A DNA stretch of 64,000 bases, taken from Pyrrhoderma lamaoense (taxonomy: Eukaryota > Basidiomycota > Agaricomycetes > Hymenochaetales > Hymenochaetaceae). A model generated the notes under the pieces. The model had not been told where the DNA came from, did no database searches, and saw only the letters and a program-made list of their open reading frames with translations. Of the stretch, positions 11,489 through 22,621 are shown in pieces (within the stretch, counting starts at the first letter, position 1; each line of letters opens with the position of its first letter). Where the stretch lies: the NCBI GenBank assembly GCA_002794735.1, contig NBAZ01000001.1:2046001-2110000 (forward strand), given 5' to 3'. The position numbers were made by a program, and so were the translations under genes.

Positions 11489-14158
11489 ATGAAGGAATCG
11501 GATGTTGTCATGAACCCCAAATCTCCGTCAGTTGACAACAAACGGACTTCCTTAGCTAGTTCTGAGGTCGGTATCGCTTCCGTCGAAGCCAATGATGCAG
11601 TTTCTATGGACGAAAAGAAGCTATTACGAAAGATTGATGTCGTTCGTATTTGTCTAGCTTTCAGCTTCCACGGAAAAGTACATTAAAGATCTCGTTATTT
11701 AAATCTAGGTTATTATTCCTTGGCTAGCTCTTCTTTACCTTCTTAATTTCTTGGATCGAGCAAATATTGGAAATGCAAAGGTATGTCAATACTTTTTTCT
11801 TCCCGCTGAAAGTCGCTTAATAATATTTTGAATTTATCAGCTATACGGGATAGAAACTGATCTGAATGTTTCTGATAAACAGTACCTTATAGCATTAACA
11901 ACATTCTTTTTCCCGTATGCTCTATTTGAGGTGCGCCCCGTGCAACGAAATGCATCTTGAGGTATTTGACCATCTATGATGTTTATTGATATCAGGTTCC
12001 AAGTAATGTTTTACTTAAACGATTAAGACCATCGAGATGGCTATCCTTCCTTGTCTTTATGTGGGGTATAGTCCTAGTGAGTGTAACCATAACATAAGCC
12101 TCTGGAGCTATATTTTTATCAGTACCTCTCAGACTATGCATGGCGTTATTAGGAACTACGGACAATTGATTAGTAAGTGACATATTGAACCCCAAGTATG
12201 ATAATGGTAAGTCTTATAACATATCTACTTTACTCAAGCACTCCGTGTTCTCCTTGGATTATTCGAGTCTGGATTGTATCCTGGCATAGCATTTTATCTT
12301 TCATGGTAAATATATTACTTAGCTTGTAGACATAATCCACTTACAAATACTCAAATTGAAGCTGGTATAAGCGTAGTGAACTGGGAACTCGAGTTGCGCT
12401 TTTCTTTACATCTGCGACCGTAGCCGGAGCATTCGGTTAGTAGTCACATACATAAGCTCGCAACATGCTGTATACTGAATAAACCTCACTCAGGCGGACT
12501 CCTCGCAGCTGCAATCGAAAACATGGATGGGATAGGCGGTAGACGAGGTTGGGAATGGATTTTCATCCTTGAGGGGCTCTTGACAGTTGTCGTCGGAATC
12601 ATATCCTTCTGGGTTGTTCAGGACTTTCCGGATAGTGCAAGGTTCTTAACAGAAGAAGAGAGTAAGTTAGAGCTACTATAAAGATCATACTAGCCAGGCT
12701 GATGCTGGACAATGTAGGATCATTTGTTATTAAGCGCCTACAGGATGACCAACAGTTCAGTGCAGGGGGAGAGACCTTCAAAATGAAGCATCTGAAGGAG
12801 TGTATATTTGAAGTTAAAACGTGGCTTGCCAGTATGTTCACATGTTTGTGGCTTTGAAGGATATCATGATTGATGTTTTATCCAGTGGGAATTTATATGG
12901 GATTGTTCGCCACAAGATTATTCTCCGTCTTAGAACATCTCTGATCAATTCTTTTGTAGTGACGGACCGCTTTTCGCATTTAGTCTATTTACGCCTACTA
13001 TTATCAATCAACTTGGTACTAGAGCGTCTGTGCTAGTCTTTCCTCTTTTTTTGGCTTATCTTTTCTTTAGGCTTTGAAGCAACCGCTGCCAACCTGCTTT
13101 CAGTCCCGGTCTATGCCTGGGCTTGTCTAATGACCCTATTCGTCGGGTTTTTCGGTGACAGGATTGGACAACGAGCATACCTAAACATGTCAGTACTCGC
13201 ACCCACACTGCATCTTCCCTTAAAACTCATGCCAAAACCTGACACCCCACAGGGCCTTGTTTGCCGGAGGTAACTATGACTTCTTCTAATCCAGTTCTTG
13301 CATTGTGTTAACCCCTTCGAAGGATTGACAGGTTACATTATTCTCATAACATCTCGAAATCCCGCCTTATCGTATTTTGCTTGCTTTTTGGGTGCATCGT
13401 GAGTCCATCCCGCAGTTTTCCCATCCTGCACAATCTCTCATCAAACTACCATCTTTATGGCTGTCTAACTAAAGAGGAATATATCCCCTAATTCGTACGT
13501 GGGAGTTTAGTTGCATCTTAATTTCAGCCAGTGATCAATAAATCAAATAATCTGTTTTCAATCTATAGCAAATTCTGTGTAAGTCCTTTTCCCCGTTAAT
13601 CAATCACGACACAAACAAATATGACTTGAATTGGACATAACGCACTTCTAGTGCGTGGGTCTCTGCCAATACCGAAGGTTCGTACAAACGGAGTGCCGTC
13701 CTTGGATTGGCGATAGGCTGGTATGAACACCTTTTATCCCTTTTTCAAAAATCCATTCGATATTGCTATTTGATTTTAATTTAACCTCACTCCAATTCTA
13801 GGGGCAACCTGAACGGTGCTGTTTCTTCGAACGTGGTAAGTCCAAAAGGACTAGCCTTATGTTTAGAGGACAAACAATAACTCCTTAATTGTTCAATCTA
13901 AAGTATCGATCTAAGGATAAGCCGTGGTATTCCCTCGGACATGGGATCGTGCTTGCGTATATCGCAATCGGATTGATAAGCTCCTTCTTTTTGCGTATCG
14001 TACTAAGCAGGGAAAACGCCCGTAGAGAATGCGGAGAACAGAACGAGGTGATTGGAGATCCATCTTTAAGTACTAAAGATAGGATGGTCTATGATAGTAT
14101 CGAAACCGCAAAAACCGAGAAGGGTGACCAATGGAGTGGATTTCGTTATACTCTCTAG
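11489..14158 (+). CDS. MFS transporter, anion:cation symporter (Dal5/TNA1-like) family
   Basis: A 12-TM major facilitator of the fungal anion:cation symporter family (allantoate, nicotinate, pantothenate and related permeases); the substrate cannot be predicted. I build 19 exons: 11489-11641, 11709-11780, 11841-11930, 11996-12076, 12133-12172, 12239-12305, 12362-12435, 12494-12661, 12718-12831, 12886-12904, 12960-13015, 13071-13188, 13253-13269, 13332-13398, 13475-13494, 13569-13578, 13652-13720, 13802-13835 and 13904-14158. They total 507 residues with all phases consistent. Family motifs include VIIPWLALLYLLNFLDRANI, VPSNVLLKRLRPSRWL, LSCWYKRSELGTRVALFF, TPTIINQLGFEATAANLL and WVSANTEGSYKRSAVLG. 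The first splice (donor GTTCGT at 11642) is the least certain. Five exons are 20 nt or shorter or close to it, down to 10 nt. No frame break is seen. Confidence 0.85.
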
Positions 14159-14326
14159 CCCGTCTATTCGTCCAGTTATATTCCCAATACTCATCTCCGA
14201 GTCTAGTATTAAATTTCATTATTGTAATTAATCATGAGTAGTGTCTGAATTGCGCGTATGGGAAATTTTGTATTAACATGCTAATTGTGTGCTAGAAAGA
14301 AAATATGTATAATAAAATAGATGCGA

Positions 14327-16762
14327 TTATAATCTATCTTCAAGCTTCTTTAGTAGCGTTGGTTGGACAGAAGGAGATGCTTCTTCCAAGGGAGGTGGTG
14401 CACTAACTTCGCCCTTTTTCTTATTTCCATGCTCATCAAGCCACTTGTCCATATCATCTGCGCGGTTGACAAACGGCCTCTTACCTAGAAGCTCAATCAT
14501 ATCCTCTCGCGTCAATATCTCCTTGGTGAGCAAACGCTGAGCGACTTTCTCAACATCCTCACGGTGTTTTGTCAGTAGTTCACGGGTGCGTTCATAGGCA
14601 GACCTATTAAACCTGAGTGAATGGATTAATATAGTGATAGGGATAGAAGCACATACAAGATCATCTTGCGTACTTCCGTATCGAGGGTTTCGCCCGTTTT
14701 CTCACTGAAAGGCTTCTGCCAACTTTCTTTGCGGCTCTCGCTCCCGCCATAGCTGACAGGGCCAATGACACTGTTCATACCGTAGTTTGCACATGCCTCA
14801 TAAGCCATTCGAGTGATTTTCTGCAGGTCGTCCTGCGCACCAGTTGTGATATTATCAACACCGAAAAAGATTTCCTCTGAAACGCGGCCACCGAGAGTCA
14901 TACAAATTCGGTCAATCATTTGTGGTGTCGAGAGCAAGTATCGATCAGGAGGCAAATACTAAAAAATAGACTTTTTAATGTCCGAAGTGAAAAAAGTCTA
15001 ATTAACATTCATACCTGGGCATAACCTAACGCACCCACACCACGAGGGATGATGCTAACCTTCAATAGAGGATCTGCATGTTCAAGGAACCAGCCACAAA
15101 CAGCATGACCAGCTTCATGGTATGCCACTGTCTTCTTCTCTTCCTTGCTCAACACCCGACTCTTGCGCTCAAGACCAGCAATAACACGCTCAATCGCACT
15201 TTCGAAGTCAGACTCTTCAACTGATTCATGTCCCTTACGCGCCGCATGCAATGCAGCTTCGTTAGTTACATTTGCGATGTCCGCACCTGAGAAACCAGGG
15301 GTAAGCACTGCTAGTTTCTGAGCAAGATCTTCTGTAGGTGGCAAGTCCTTTGAGAGACGTAGAGGTCCAAGATGAACCATAAAGATACCCTTGCGACCCG
15401 AAACATCAGGTCGGTCAATGGCGATATGACGATCGAATCGACCTGGACGCATTAGAGCAGGATCAAGAACGTCTGGCCTGTTTGTTCCCGCGAGTACCAC
15501 CACATGTTCGTTAGAGTTAAACCCGTCCATCTCCACTAGTAGTTGATTTAATGTAGATTCACGTTCATCATTTCCACCAAAGCTACCACCCTTTCCTCGA
15601 GCCTTACCGATAGCATCAATTTCATCCACGAAAATAATGCAAGGTGCATTCTTCTTTGCTGACGCAAAGAGATCGCGCACTCGTGAGGATCCTACACCAA
15701 CGAACATCTCAACGAATTCAGACCCTGAGACAGAAAGAAATGGGACGTTCGCTTCTCCAGCAGTTGCCTTCGCCAAGAGGGTTTTACCAGTTCCTGGCGG
15801 CCCAGAAAGGATAGCACCACGAGGGATTTTTGCGCCGAGTTTCTCATAACGAGATGGTTCCTTGAGAAACTGTACAAACTCCATAATCTCTTGTTTTGCC
15901 TCATCCATTCCAGCAACATCATCAAATTTGACTTTAATATCTGTCTCTTTATTGAAAAGACGAGCACGGCTACGACCCATGCCGAAGATACCACCGGAGC
16001 TTCCACTACTTCCACCTGCACGCCTCGACATCCAGTAAATGACACTGACGAGGAGTATGGTAGGGGCAAAGTGAAGAAGGGTACTCAGTGCGGATATTTC
16101 GTCGTGATACGCTACGGGTATCCGCTCATGGCTAGGGATATTGAGTTCTTTTTGGGCCTCATCCAATTTTCTCTCAAAGGCATCTACACTCCCGATTGAG
16201 AAATAGTATTCTCCTGGGGAAACAGCACCAGGAAGCATGGTACCGGAATTCGACCGTAGTTTGATACGGACTTTGTTACGATTGACAACTACAAGTCTTT
16301 CGACCAGACCCTTATCCAAGAACGCTGTTCTGAATTCCTGCCACGTAATTTCTCGGGAGACTGCACCATTTGAGTTCGACATGCCCCATAATACAGCGAT
16401 TACACTAGCTAATAACAAGAGTTGCTGAGTATTATTTCCATTATTGCCAGGAGGGGGAGGTTTCCTTTGATCATCTGACTTTTGGTCCTTCGAGTTATTA
16501 TTACGTTCCTGTTCAAGCTCGTTAATCTGTTTCTTTAGATGCTGGAAAAATCCTTCTAAAGGCTGAGGAAATCCATTCTTTGGGTCATCGTTTTTACGAT
16601 CGACATTCTCTCGTTGTTTTCCTTTTTCCTCTGGTTTGTTATTTTGGTCCTCTTTTGGGGTTGTGTTGGAGTTGCAAACGACCTACTCCACTGTAATCGA
16701 GAAGGAGGTATAGCAAAGCGCCTTACTGCAAGCCGTGAGGCCCGCAACGACCTCGGAATCAT
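14327..16762 (-). CDS. AFG3: Mitochondrial m-AAA protease subunit (AFG3/Yta10-Yta12 type)
   Basis: An ATP-dependent zinc metalloprotease of the inner mitochondrial membrane (FtsH/AFG3 family), which degrades misfolded membrane proteins and processes ribosomal and other substrates. It starts with an arginine-rich presequence ([22 protein letters not shown]). The core has two membrane segments, Walker A GPPGTGKT, Walker B IIFVDEID, the SRH region ([15 protein letters not shown]) and the protease site HEAGH. Introns at 14959-15014 and 14613-14656 are clear. The join between the presequence frame and the rest (near 16550-16720) is not clear. Either there is a base missing from the G run at 16657-16660, or an intron removes about 44-56 bp. 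Whether it is the AFG3/Yta10 or Yta12 paralog I cannot decide. Confidence 0.9.
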
Positions 16763-17636
16763 GGTCGACGGATGAGCTTGTCATCGGCCCAGACATGAGA
16801 CGTCGCTCCGGCAGGGAACGTGACTAATAATTCCCAGGATCATGCGGTGAGATTTACAGAAGGGAATGTTACCTAATCAAATCTCAGAATCAGGTGATGG
16901 CTGAGCCGCGAGTAGGGAATTTTATGATTTATGATTGTCCTAGATGTAGAGATGGTTACGAGACGATGAGTCAGGAAAGTAATGAAACGACGATGTGTAC
17001 GGAGAATGAATGAGACCATATCAAGGCAAGTGGCTGGGAAAGTGTCCAACATGTGGAAATGGTGAGTCCAACGGGGCAACCGGTACATTCCATCAGACAT
17101 TCTGGACCCCTTTTTCAGGGCTAACGGGCCCCTGCTTGGCCTTGTTTGGTTGTTTCATCTTTGTCCAAATAGTAAACACGGTTGTTTCAAGAATTGTCAG
17201 TTGACCACTGGGATGTTAGTACTGAGGACAATGAGCAAGAGAGTATGAAAGAAAAGGAAGGAGAAAATCCCTGTATTTAGAAGAATTAGTTGATATTCTT
17301 TCCTGTTTGTTGCTGTGTCGTAGCAGGAACAATGGCCATGCGTACGTGGCAGACAGAATATCGAGGCTAAGGCATATGGACTAGGATCAAAAATATATTG
17401 TTCAAGGTGTAAACTGATATTTGATGGGAGAATCGGCTGATTGAGAGAAAAAAGGGAGATGTGCATGTTTTACCGGATTTGGATTGGCGAGACACAGACC
17501 GGGAGTGGACCCAGTCCGTGGTTTCCTCAGTTTGTGCACGACGACCACGACCAAGACCACGAGCGTTTTTTGAGTCGAATCGAGAGTCGCGTCCAAGTCG
17601 ACTGTCGACGTTCTCGTCGCCTCTTTTTTTCTTTTA

Positions 17637-17684
<48 letters not shown>

Positions 17685-17790
17685 CTTTTCATATCCCCCT
17701 TCTCTTCACGCTGGTCGTGCTTTACACATATCGCTCCTGAAACAAACCATCAACCCATCTGTGTCTCAGTGTCAATACAACTCCAACAGC
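16763..17790. other. Divergent promoter, m-AAA protease / phosphatase
   Basis: About 1 kb between two divergent start codons. The right-hand end becomes pyrimidine-rich and contains a (CT)20 tract before the phosphatase start. Short open frames on both strands overlap and look random. No TATA box is obvious. Confidence 0.5.
17641..17680 (+). repeat. (CT)20 microsatellite in phosphatase leader
   Basis: Twenty uninterrupted CT units. They lie 110 bp before the preferred ATG of the phosphatase gene, so they probably fall in its core promoter or 5' UTR. In fungi, CT-rich blocks near the transcription start are common. A repeat of this length is likely to vary between strains. Confidence 0.85.
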
Positions 17791-20019
17791 ATGCCTATTG
17801 CTGACCTCGACCAGACCCCTCGCCAACCATCTGCGATCAAGCCACGCAGAAAAGGCCCTCCCAGCTTCCTCCGCATCGACACCCCCGTTCAAAAACCGGC
17901 TATTGCTCTGCTCCTTCAAGATCCTTCAACATTCACAACCTCCGATACTCTATCTTCCGCTACCTCCGAATCTGACTGTTCTTCTCCGTTTCCGCTACCC
18001 CCAAAGCAGAGAACGATGCGCAATACCAAAAAGCTATCGCTCACTCTCCCTTCGGTTCATTCAAACCAATCTTCGAATTCTCTCGCACTCTTCTCAGATT
18101 CCACTTCCAGCGAGCCTACTTCTGCTCTTGAACCTAGGAGGAAAGCTTCAATAGTTTCCCTACCAGCTCCTTCAATGTCCTCAAGAATGCATAGAAAAGA
18201 TGAAGACGGCCCTACTTCCGACCCTTACAAAGACGGTCCTGTCTGTATTCTTCCCGGCATCTGGTTAGGAAACGAAGACAATGCAACAAATTGGAAAGGA
18301 TTGTCCGATAGAGGCATTCGGGCCATTTTGAACGTGGCCAGAGAGGTTGTTTCTCCATTTGACAAATGCCTCTCTGACGAGAGTGGAACCTTTTACCCTG
18401 CTCAGGATGGGAAACCAGATATGCACTACTTGAAACTCCCATGGTCTCACGGACAACCAGACCTCATAAAGGACGGCTTTGTAACAGCGATGAACTTTGT
18501 TGACGCTGCACTAAACCGTGGAGATGGTATACTGATTCAGTGTGTAACATTCATCTCATTTTTCATTGTTTGATCTGTTAGCTGAATATCTTTCATAGCT
18601 GCCAATGTGGGGTTTCGCGCTCTGCTACAGTTGTCATCGCTTTGGTGATGCGGGCTGCAGTACATCCTTTGTCTTCCACTCCTTCCGATGTGCATGCATT
18701 GAAGAGTGCCGGTTTTGCTGGTGCATATGACTATGTAAAAAGCAAAAGTAACTGCATCGGTCCCAATATGCTGTAAGTCTCATCTTAATACGCAGATAAC
18801 GTCTCTAGCTAATTTCCGTTTGTTATCTAGTTTGATATATCAGTTACAAGATTACTCCCAAGTATTGAGCGGTGTAACCAAGTCACCATCCGGCTCCGAA
18901 CGCTCTTCTATCAATAGCGAAGATGAAGAAGAATGGAGTCGGCGTAGGCGCCTACTTGATGAAGAACCAACCGATCCGGAACAAAGTCTTGAAAGCATAG
19001 AGGCACGAGAAGCATATGCACTAGATAAAGCTATGGAGGAGCGAGTAGTAGCCCGAAAAGCCTCTGGATCATCATTAGGATCTGCTTCCGGTATTGGGAT
19101 GGGTCCAGCATGGAAAGCGCGCTATGGAAGTCGAAAGCGGGCGGGTTCTATCGCTAGCAATTTCTCGGGTAGTATCATATCAGAAGATCTTGTTGAGGAA
19201 GACGAAAAAGAGGAGCTTCTTGGTGTTGGTGGTGGCTTTGATGCACCCAGTATCTCTTCACGTAGTCATAGTGGAGAAACGACTGAGGAAGAAGCTATTG
19301 CGTCTCCAGATTGTCCACAATCAGGGAGGCCTATGTCTTCAATTCAAGTGTTTACGCCTTTAACGGCACGCCCATCATTTACACTAAGGAAGCAACCAAT
19401 CGATTCCTCTATGTATATCCCGCCTCCTTCTGCTCCACCTACTAAAACTTCATTTGGATTCCCTACTCGTCCTCCCTTGAAACATCGTACAAAGGCGAGA
19501 CCTCCTCCATTAAATGTTCTTCCTCCTGTCCCCTCATCCCCAGATATACTTGTAGCACCTGATTCACCTGTTCCTCCGCCTAAAGCCGAGTCTTCCCGCC
19601 ATCGACCACCACCATTATCTCTCAACAAATATTCAGATAATACAAGAAGCCTGGAGCCGGAACGCACCCGACCTAAGCCTAAACCGCTTCTTCTCAATAG
19701 CAACTCGCGGTCTTCTTCTCGTTCGAGCAACCTATCACAACTTTCACAGACTTCTTCCCAGACTTCGCTCCTCACACCATCTCAAACATTATTTCTCTTT
19801 CCGCCTTCGCCCACTCTCAGTGCTAAGACTCCGCATATGGTGACAATTACATCAAATCTAAATTCCATCCCATTCCCCACTATCCAAACACCCCGTGTCA
19901 CCTCTTTCAAATCTTCAGGTGGGCGCAAAAAGTCTTTCATTGGTCTGGCTGTGCCCCCAACTCCAACAACAGCGTGTTCACGTGTGGATGCTCATGGGTT
20001 CTTTGGTCTAGGCGCTTAA
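17791..20019 (+). CDS. Dual-specificity (MAPK-type) protein phosphatase
   Basis: A tyrosine/serine-threonine phosphatase of the DUSP type, likely to act on MAP kinases (compare fission yeast Pmp1, budding yeast Msg5). Exons 17791-18539, 18599-18772 and 18831-20019 give 703 residues. A disordered N-terminus is followed by VCILPGIWLGNEDNATNW and ILNVARE, typical of the DUSP fold. The general acid region is near the LPWSHGQPD segment. The catalytic motif HCQCGVSRS is created by splicing: the His codon is CA from exon 1 plus C from exon 2, using a GTGTGT donor at 18540. The C-terminal third is a Ser/Pro-rich tail. A longer start at 17461 would translate the CT repeat into a Leu-Ser run, so the ATG at 17791 is preferred. 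The exact ortholog is uncertain. Confidence 0.85.
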
Positions 20020-20739
20020 TCAATTTATTGTAACCAATAAGTACCTCTATGCATACATCATATTCTAAAGTAGGCTCAAGCATGTCCTAAGCATTAAAGC
20101 CTCCTGCAAATATGTTTTTTCTTTTATCTGTTTAGTTCCTCATTCTTTTCTTCTAGTTTCATATGCCCCTTATTGTCTTTCAACTTTTCAATTTATTTGC
20201 ATATGTTTCATCTTTCCCCTCAATTCACACAACTTTTTTCTGCACCATAATTCTATGGACTTCTTGCAATTCGCACTTCTGGACTTCCGCGTGCTTCTGC
20301 TTTTTATACAACTGTATTTACTAGTTTTTCTCTTTTTTTTCATTTGCTTTTTTCACCATTTCCCCTGCCTTCTCGCCTTTTTTTATTCTTCATTGTCATT
20401 TTTTCCTAAGTAGCCTCTATTCTTTTCTCTTTATCACATCGAATTTGCACTTCGCAATGTGTTTCTATTTAATACATATCCTCAACAAGTTTGTCCTCCC
20501 GCAATTTTTCTTTCACTTTCTCGTTATTCTGAACTCGCAGTGGTATTCGTCCGTTCCGCTGAGCGGTCTTATCGGTAGAAAAAAAACCTAGCAAAGTCAG
20601 AGTATCATTCCAAAAAAAAGGTGTTACATCTATTGTACAGTCAGGTTGTGGAGTTTCTTGTTGTTGTTCATCTGTGGAAAGATTTTTAAATGATAATAAT
20701 AAAAGAAATTATATTGTGTTCACTGAAGAGTAAAAGAAG
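20020..20739. other. Convergent intergenic region (phosphatase / TVP23)
   Basis: A strongly T/C-rich stretch on the + strand following the phosphatase, with several T runs. It likely contains the phosphatase 3' UTR and part of the TVP23 3' UTR. No gene seen. Confidence 0.5.
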
Positions 20740-22151
20740 CTATGAGAATACACGTCCAACGCTATTCCTAACAGCACTGCCAAGTATTTGTCCCCCGATA
20801 CCACCTATTCCAAAGGTCCAGCCAGATCCAGCAAGCTTGCTCGCCCATTTCTGTTTCGCATCGCGATCACTATATACAAAGGGCAATAATTGCGTAATAA
20901 TAATCGAATGTCAGCAAATAAAAGCTCAGGCAATAGATCAAAGAGGAGAGAATAGAGTAATCTGACGTACGCGTACGTGAACCCGACAGCATTGGTGACG
21001 TTAAACACAAGCGCCAAAATGACAATTGGGATAAACCTACGCCCGTTTTTTACACACAAAAGTTGTAATAGGGTTATTTAAACGGGTAGTGGGAAGGTGA
21101 GGTTAAGGCACGATACGTACGTGTTCAGCCTGAAAATTGAAACGACTAAAAGGATAAACCAAATTACTGGAAATATATATAATGCCGTCTGAACGCAAGG
21201 ATTGATTATAGATGTACTGAACCGCCGGAATACTTATACATGTAATAAAAACACACCCAAAACATCCTGAAACAAACACGAGTGAGAATGGGGTTCAAAT
21301 GAGTGACAAAAAAAGAGGGAGATTCACCTTGAGTCTATAGGGTTAGCTGGTCGTGACGGCTAGATATTATAAATTAAGGAGGAGGGGATAATACTGGAGA
21401 AGATGGTAGTTAACGTACATCGCGGCTTTCGAAGACCCAGTAGCTTTCCCCGTCTTCGTCAACCTAAAACGCATGGACTTAGAATGCTTGGGTCCAGGTC
21501 ATCAACAAGGAAGCGAGCTTGCCTGGTTCCAGTATCTAAGACCGACCAAAGCCCGGCCGGCAACATTCTTAGGAGCAAGTTCAGACTGTTGTGGACCACC
21601 TGAAGTAATAATCATCTTACTCTACAGTTCCAGAAGTCCATGGCCAATAGAACCACGACAATCACGGTCTATAAGATATGTTAGTCCATCGAGTATCATT
21701 AACAGTACATGACTGCGTGACGTACTGAAAGGACGTAGTTGTCCGTAAATAGGCTACATAAGATATAGACAGACAGAGCAGATAGTCTAAAGAAATATAG
21801 AAAGAAAAGTATGAGAGGATGAGAAGACTGGAATTTAATGCATATTAGCCGATATCCGCCCGAATAGATTGAGCAAGAATCCGAACTTGGCGTAGAATTC
21901 CAGATATTCCTATACACCGCAAAGATATATATCACGCTAAGATAGCAGCTAAACCTAATTAGCATACCTGCCTCAGCGTCCGAAGGATTAGTAGCCATTG
22001 ATCCAAGATCTGTAGGGGTTGATACATCTGGAGTTACACGGTTTGTATTTTGATCAGAGCCATTTGAAGAGCCAATATTCCCAGATAAGTTATGATTTTG
22101 TGTGTGTTGTTCATCCTGTTCTGTTTGAAGGAGAGGTACAGCAGCACTCAT
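20740..22151 (-). CDS. TVP23: Golgi membrane protein TVP23
   Basis: TVP23 (FAM18 family), a four-TM protein of the late Golgi involved in vesicle trafficking. I reconstruct 11 exons: 22151-21968, 21909-21887, 21827-21726, 21668-21621, 21567-21523, 21463-21419, 21359-21328, 21266-21257, 21188-21121, 21036-20971 and 20869-20740, for 250 residues. Family blocks: [80 protein letters not shown] and [20 protein letters not shown]. Exon 8 is a 10-nt microexon. The intron at 21464-21522 starts with GCAAGC, so it is a GC-AG intron; no GT donor nearby keeps the frame. Open-frame searches alone would miss this gene because no exon exceeds about 180 nt. Confidence 0.9.
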
Positions 22152-22621
22152 CGTGGCGAACAGACAAAGTCACTTTGAAAGTGTGGCAATGGATTGTTTG
22201 GGAGGACGGAGGATGACCTGTCACGTGATGGTGTGTTAGAGAGTTGATTTTGATCTGAATTGGGTATCATTGGTGTTCGATAGCCAGCCTTTTTAAGCGG
22301 GTTTAATCAATGCTTCTTTCAATCGATATATAGTATACACTATGATAATATAAGAGGAGAGAGATAGCTTGACAACTGTTACTTTTTCTCCAATTTGCTG
22401 CTAAGACATTGAAGCAAAGTTTCCATATTAATCCTGTTTGCTACCTACGTCAGCCAGAAAGTTCCAACACGTGCTGCACAGCTCTCACTCTGCCTCTCTC
22501 TAAGGCAACCATCTACACATCGTCGACAGATATCTCCTGGGGCCATCATCACTTTGCTTTCTTCTGCTTTCACTTGCTTTCCGTCCTTGCTCTTCTTCAT
22601 TCTGTTTCTCGCCATCACATA
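22152..22621. promoter_or_regulatory. Divergent TVP23/SSH4 promoter with two CACGTG boxes
   Basis: About 470 bp between the start codons of two endomembrane genes. An 8-bp palindrome TCACGTGA is at 22221-22228, 70 bp from the TVP23 start. A second CACGTG is at 22468-22473, about 150 bp before the SSH4 start. Both could bind bHLH factors. Confidence 0.4.

Noticed and set aside
17461..17790. N-terminal extension of the phosphatase from an upstream ATG
   Set aside because: It would translate the CT microsatellite into a Leu-Ser repeat; the ATG at 17791 starts normal-looking protein.
22409..22621. N-terminal extension of SSH4
   Set aside because: In frame but without resemblance to the family; it would also consume most of the divergent promoter.
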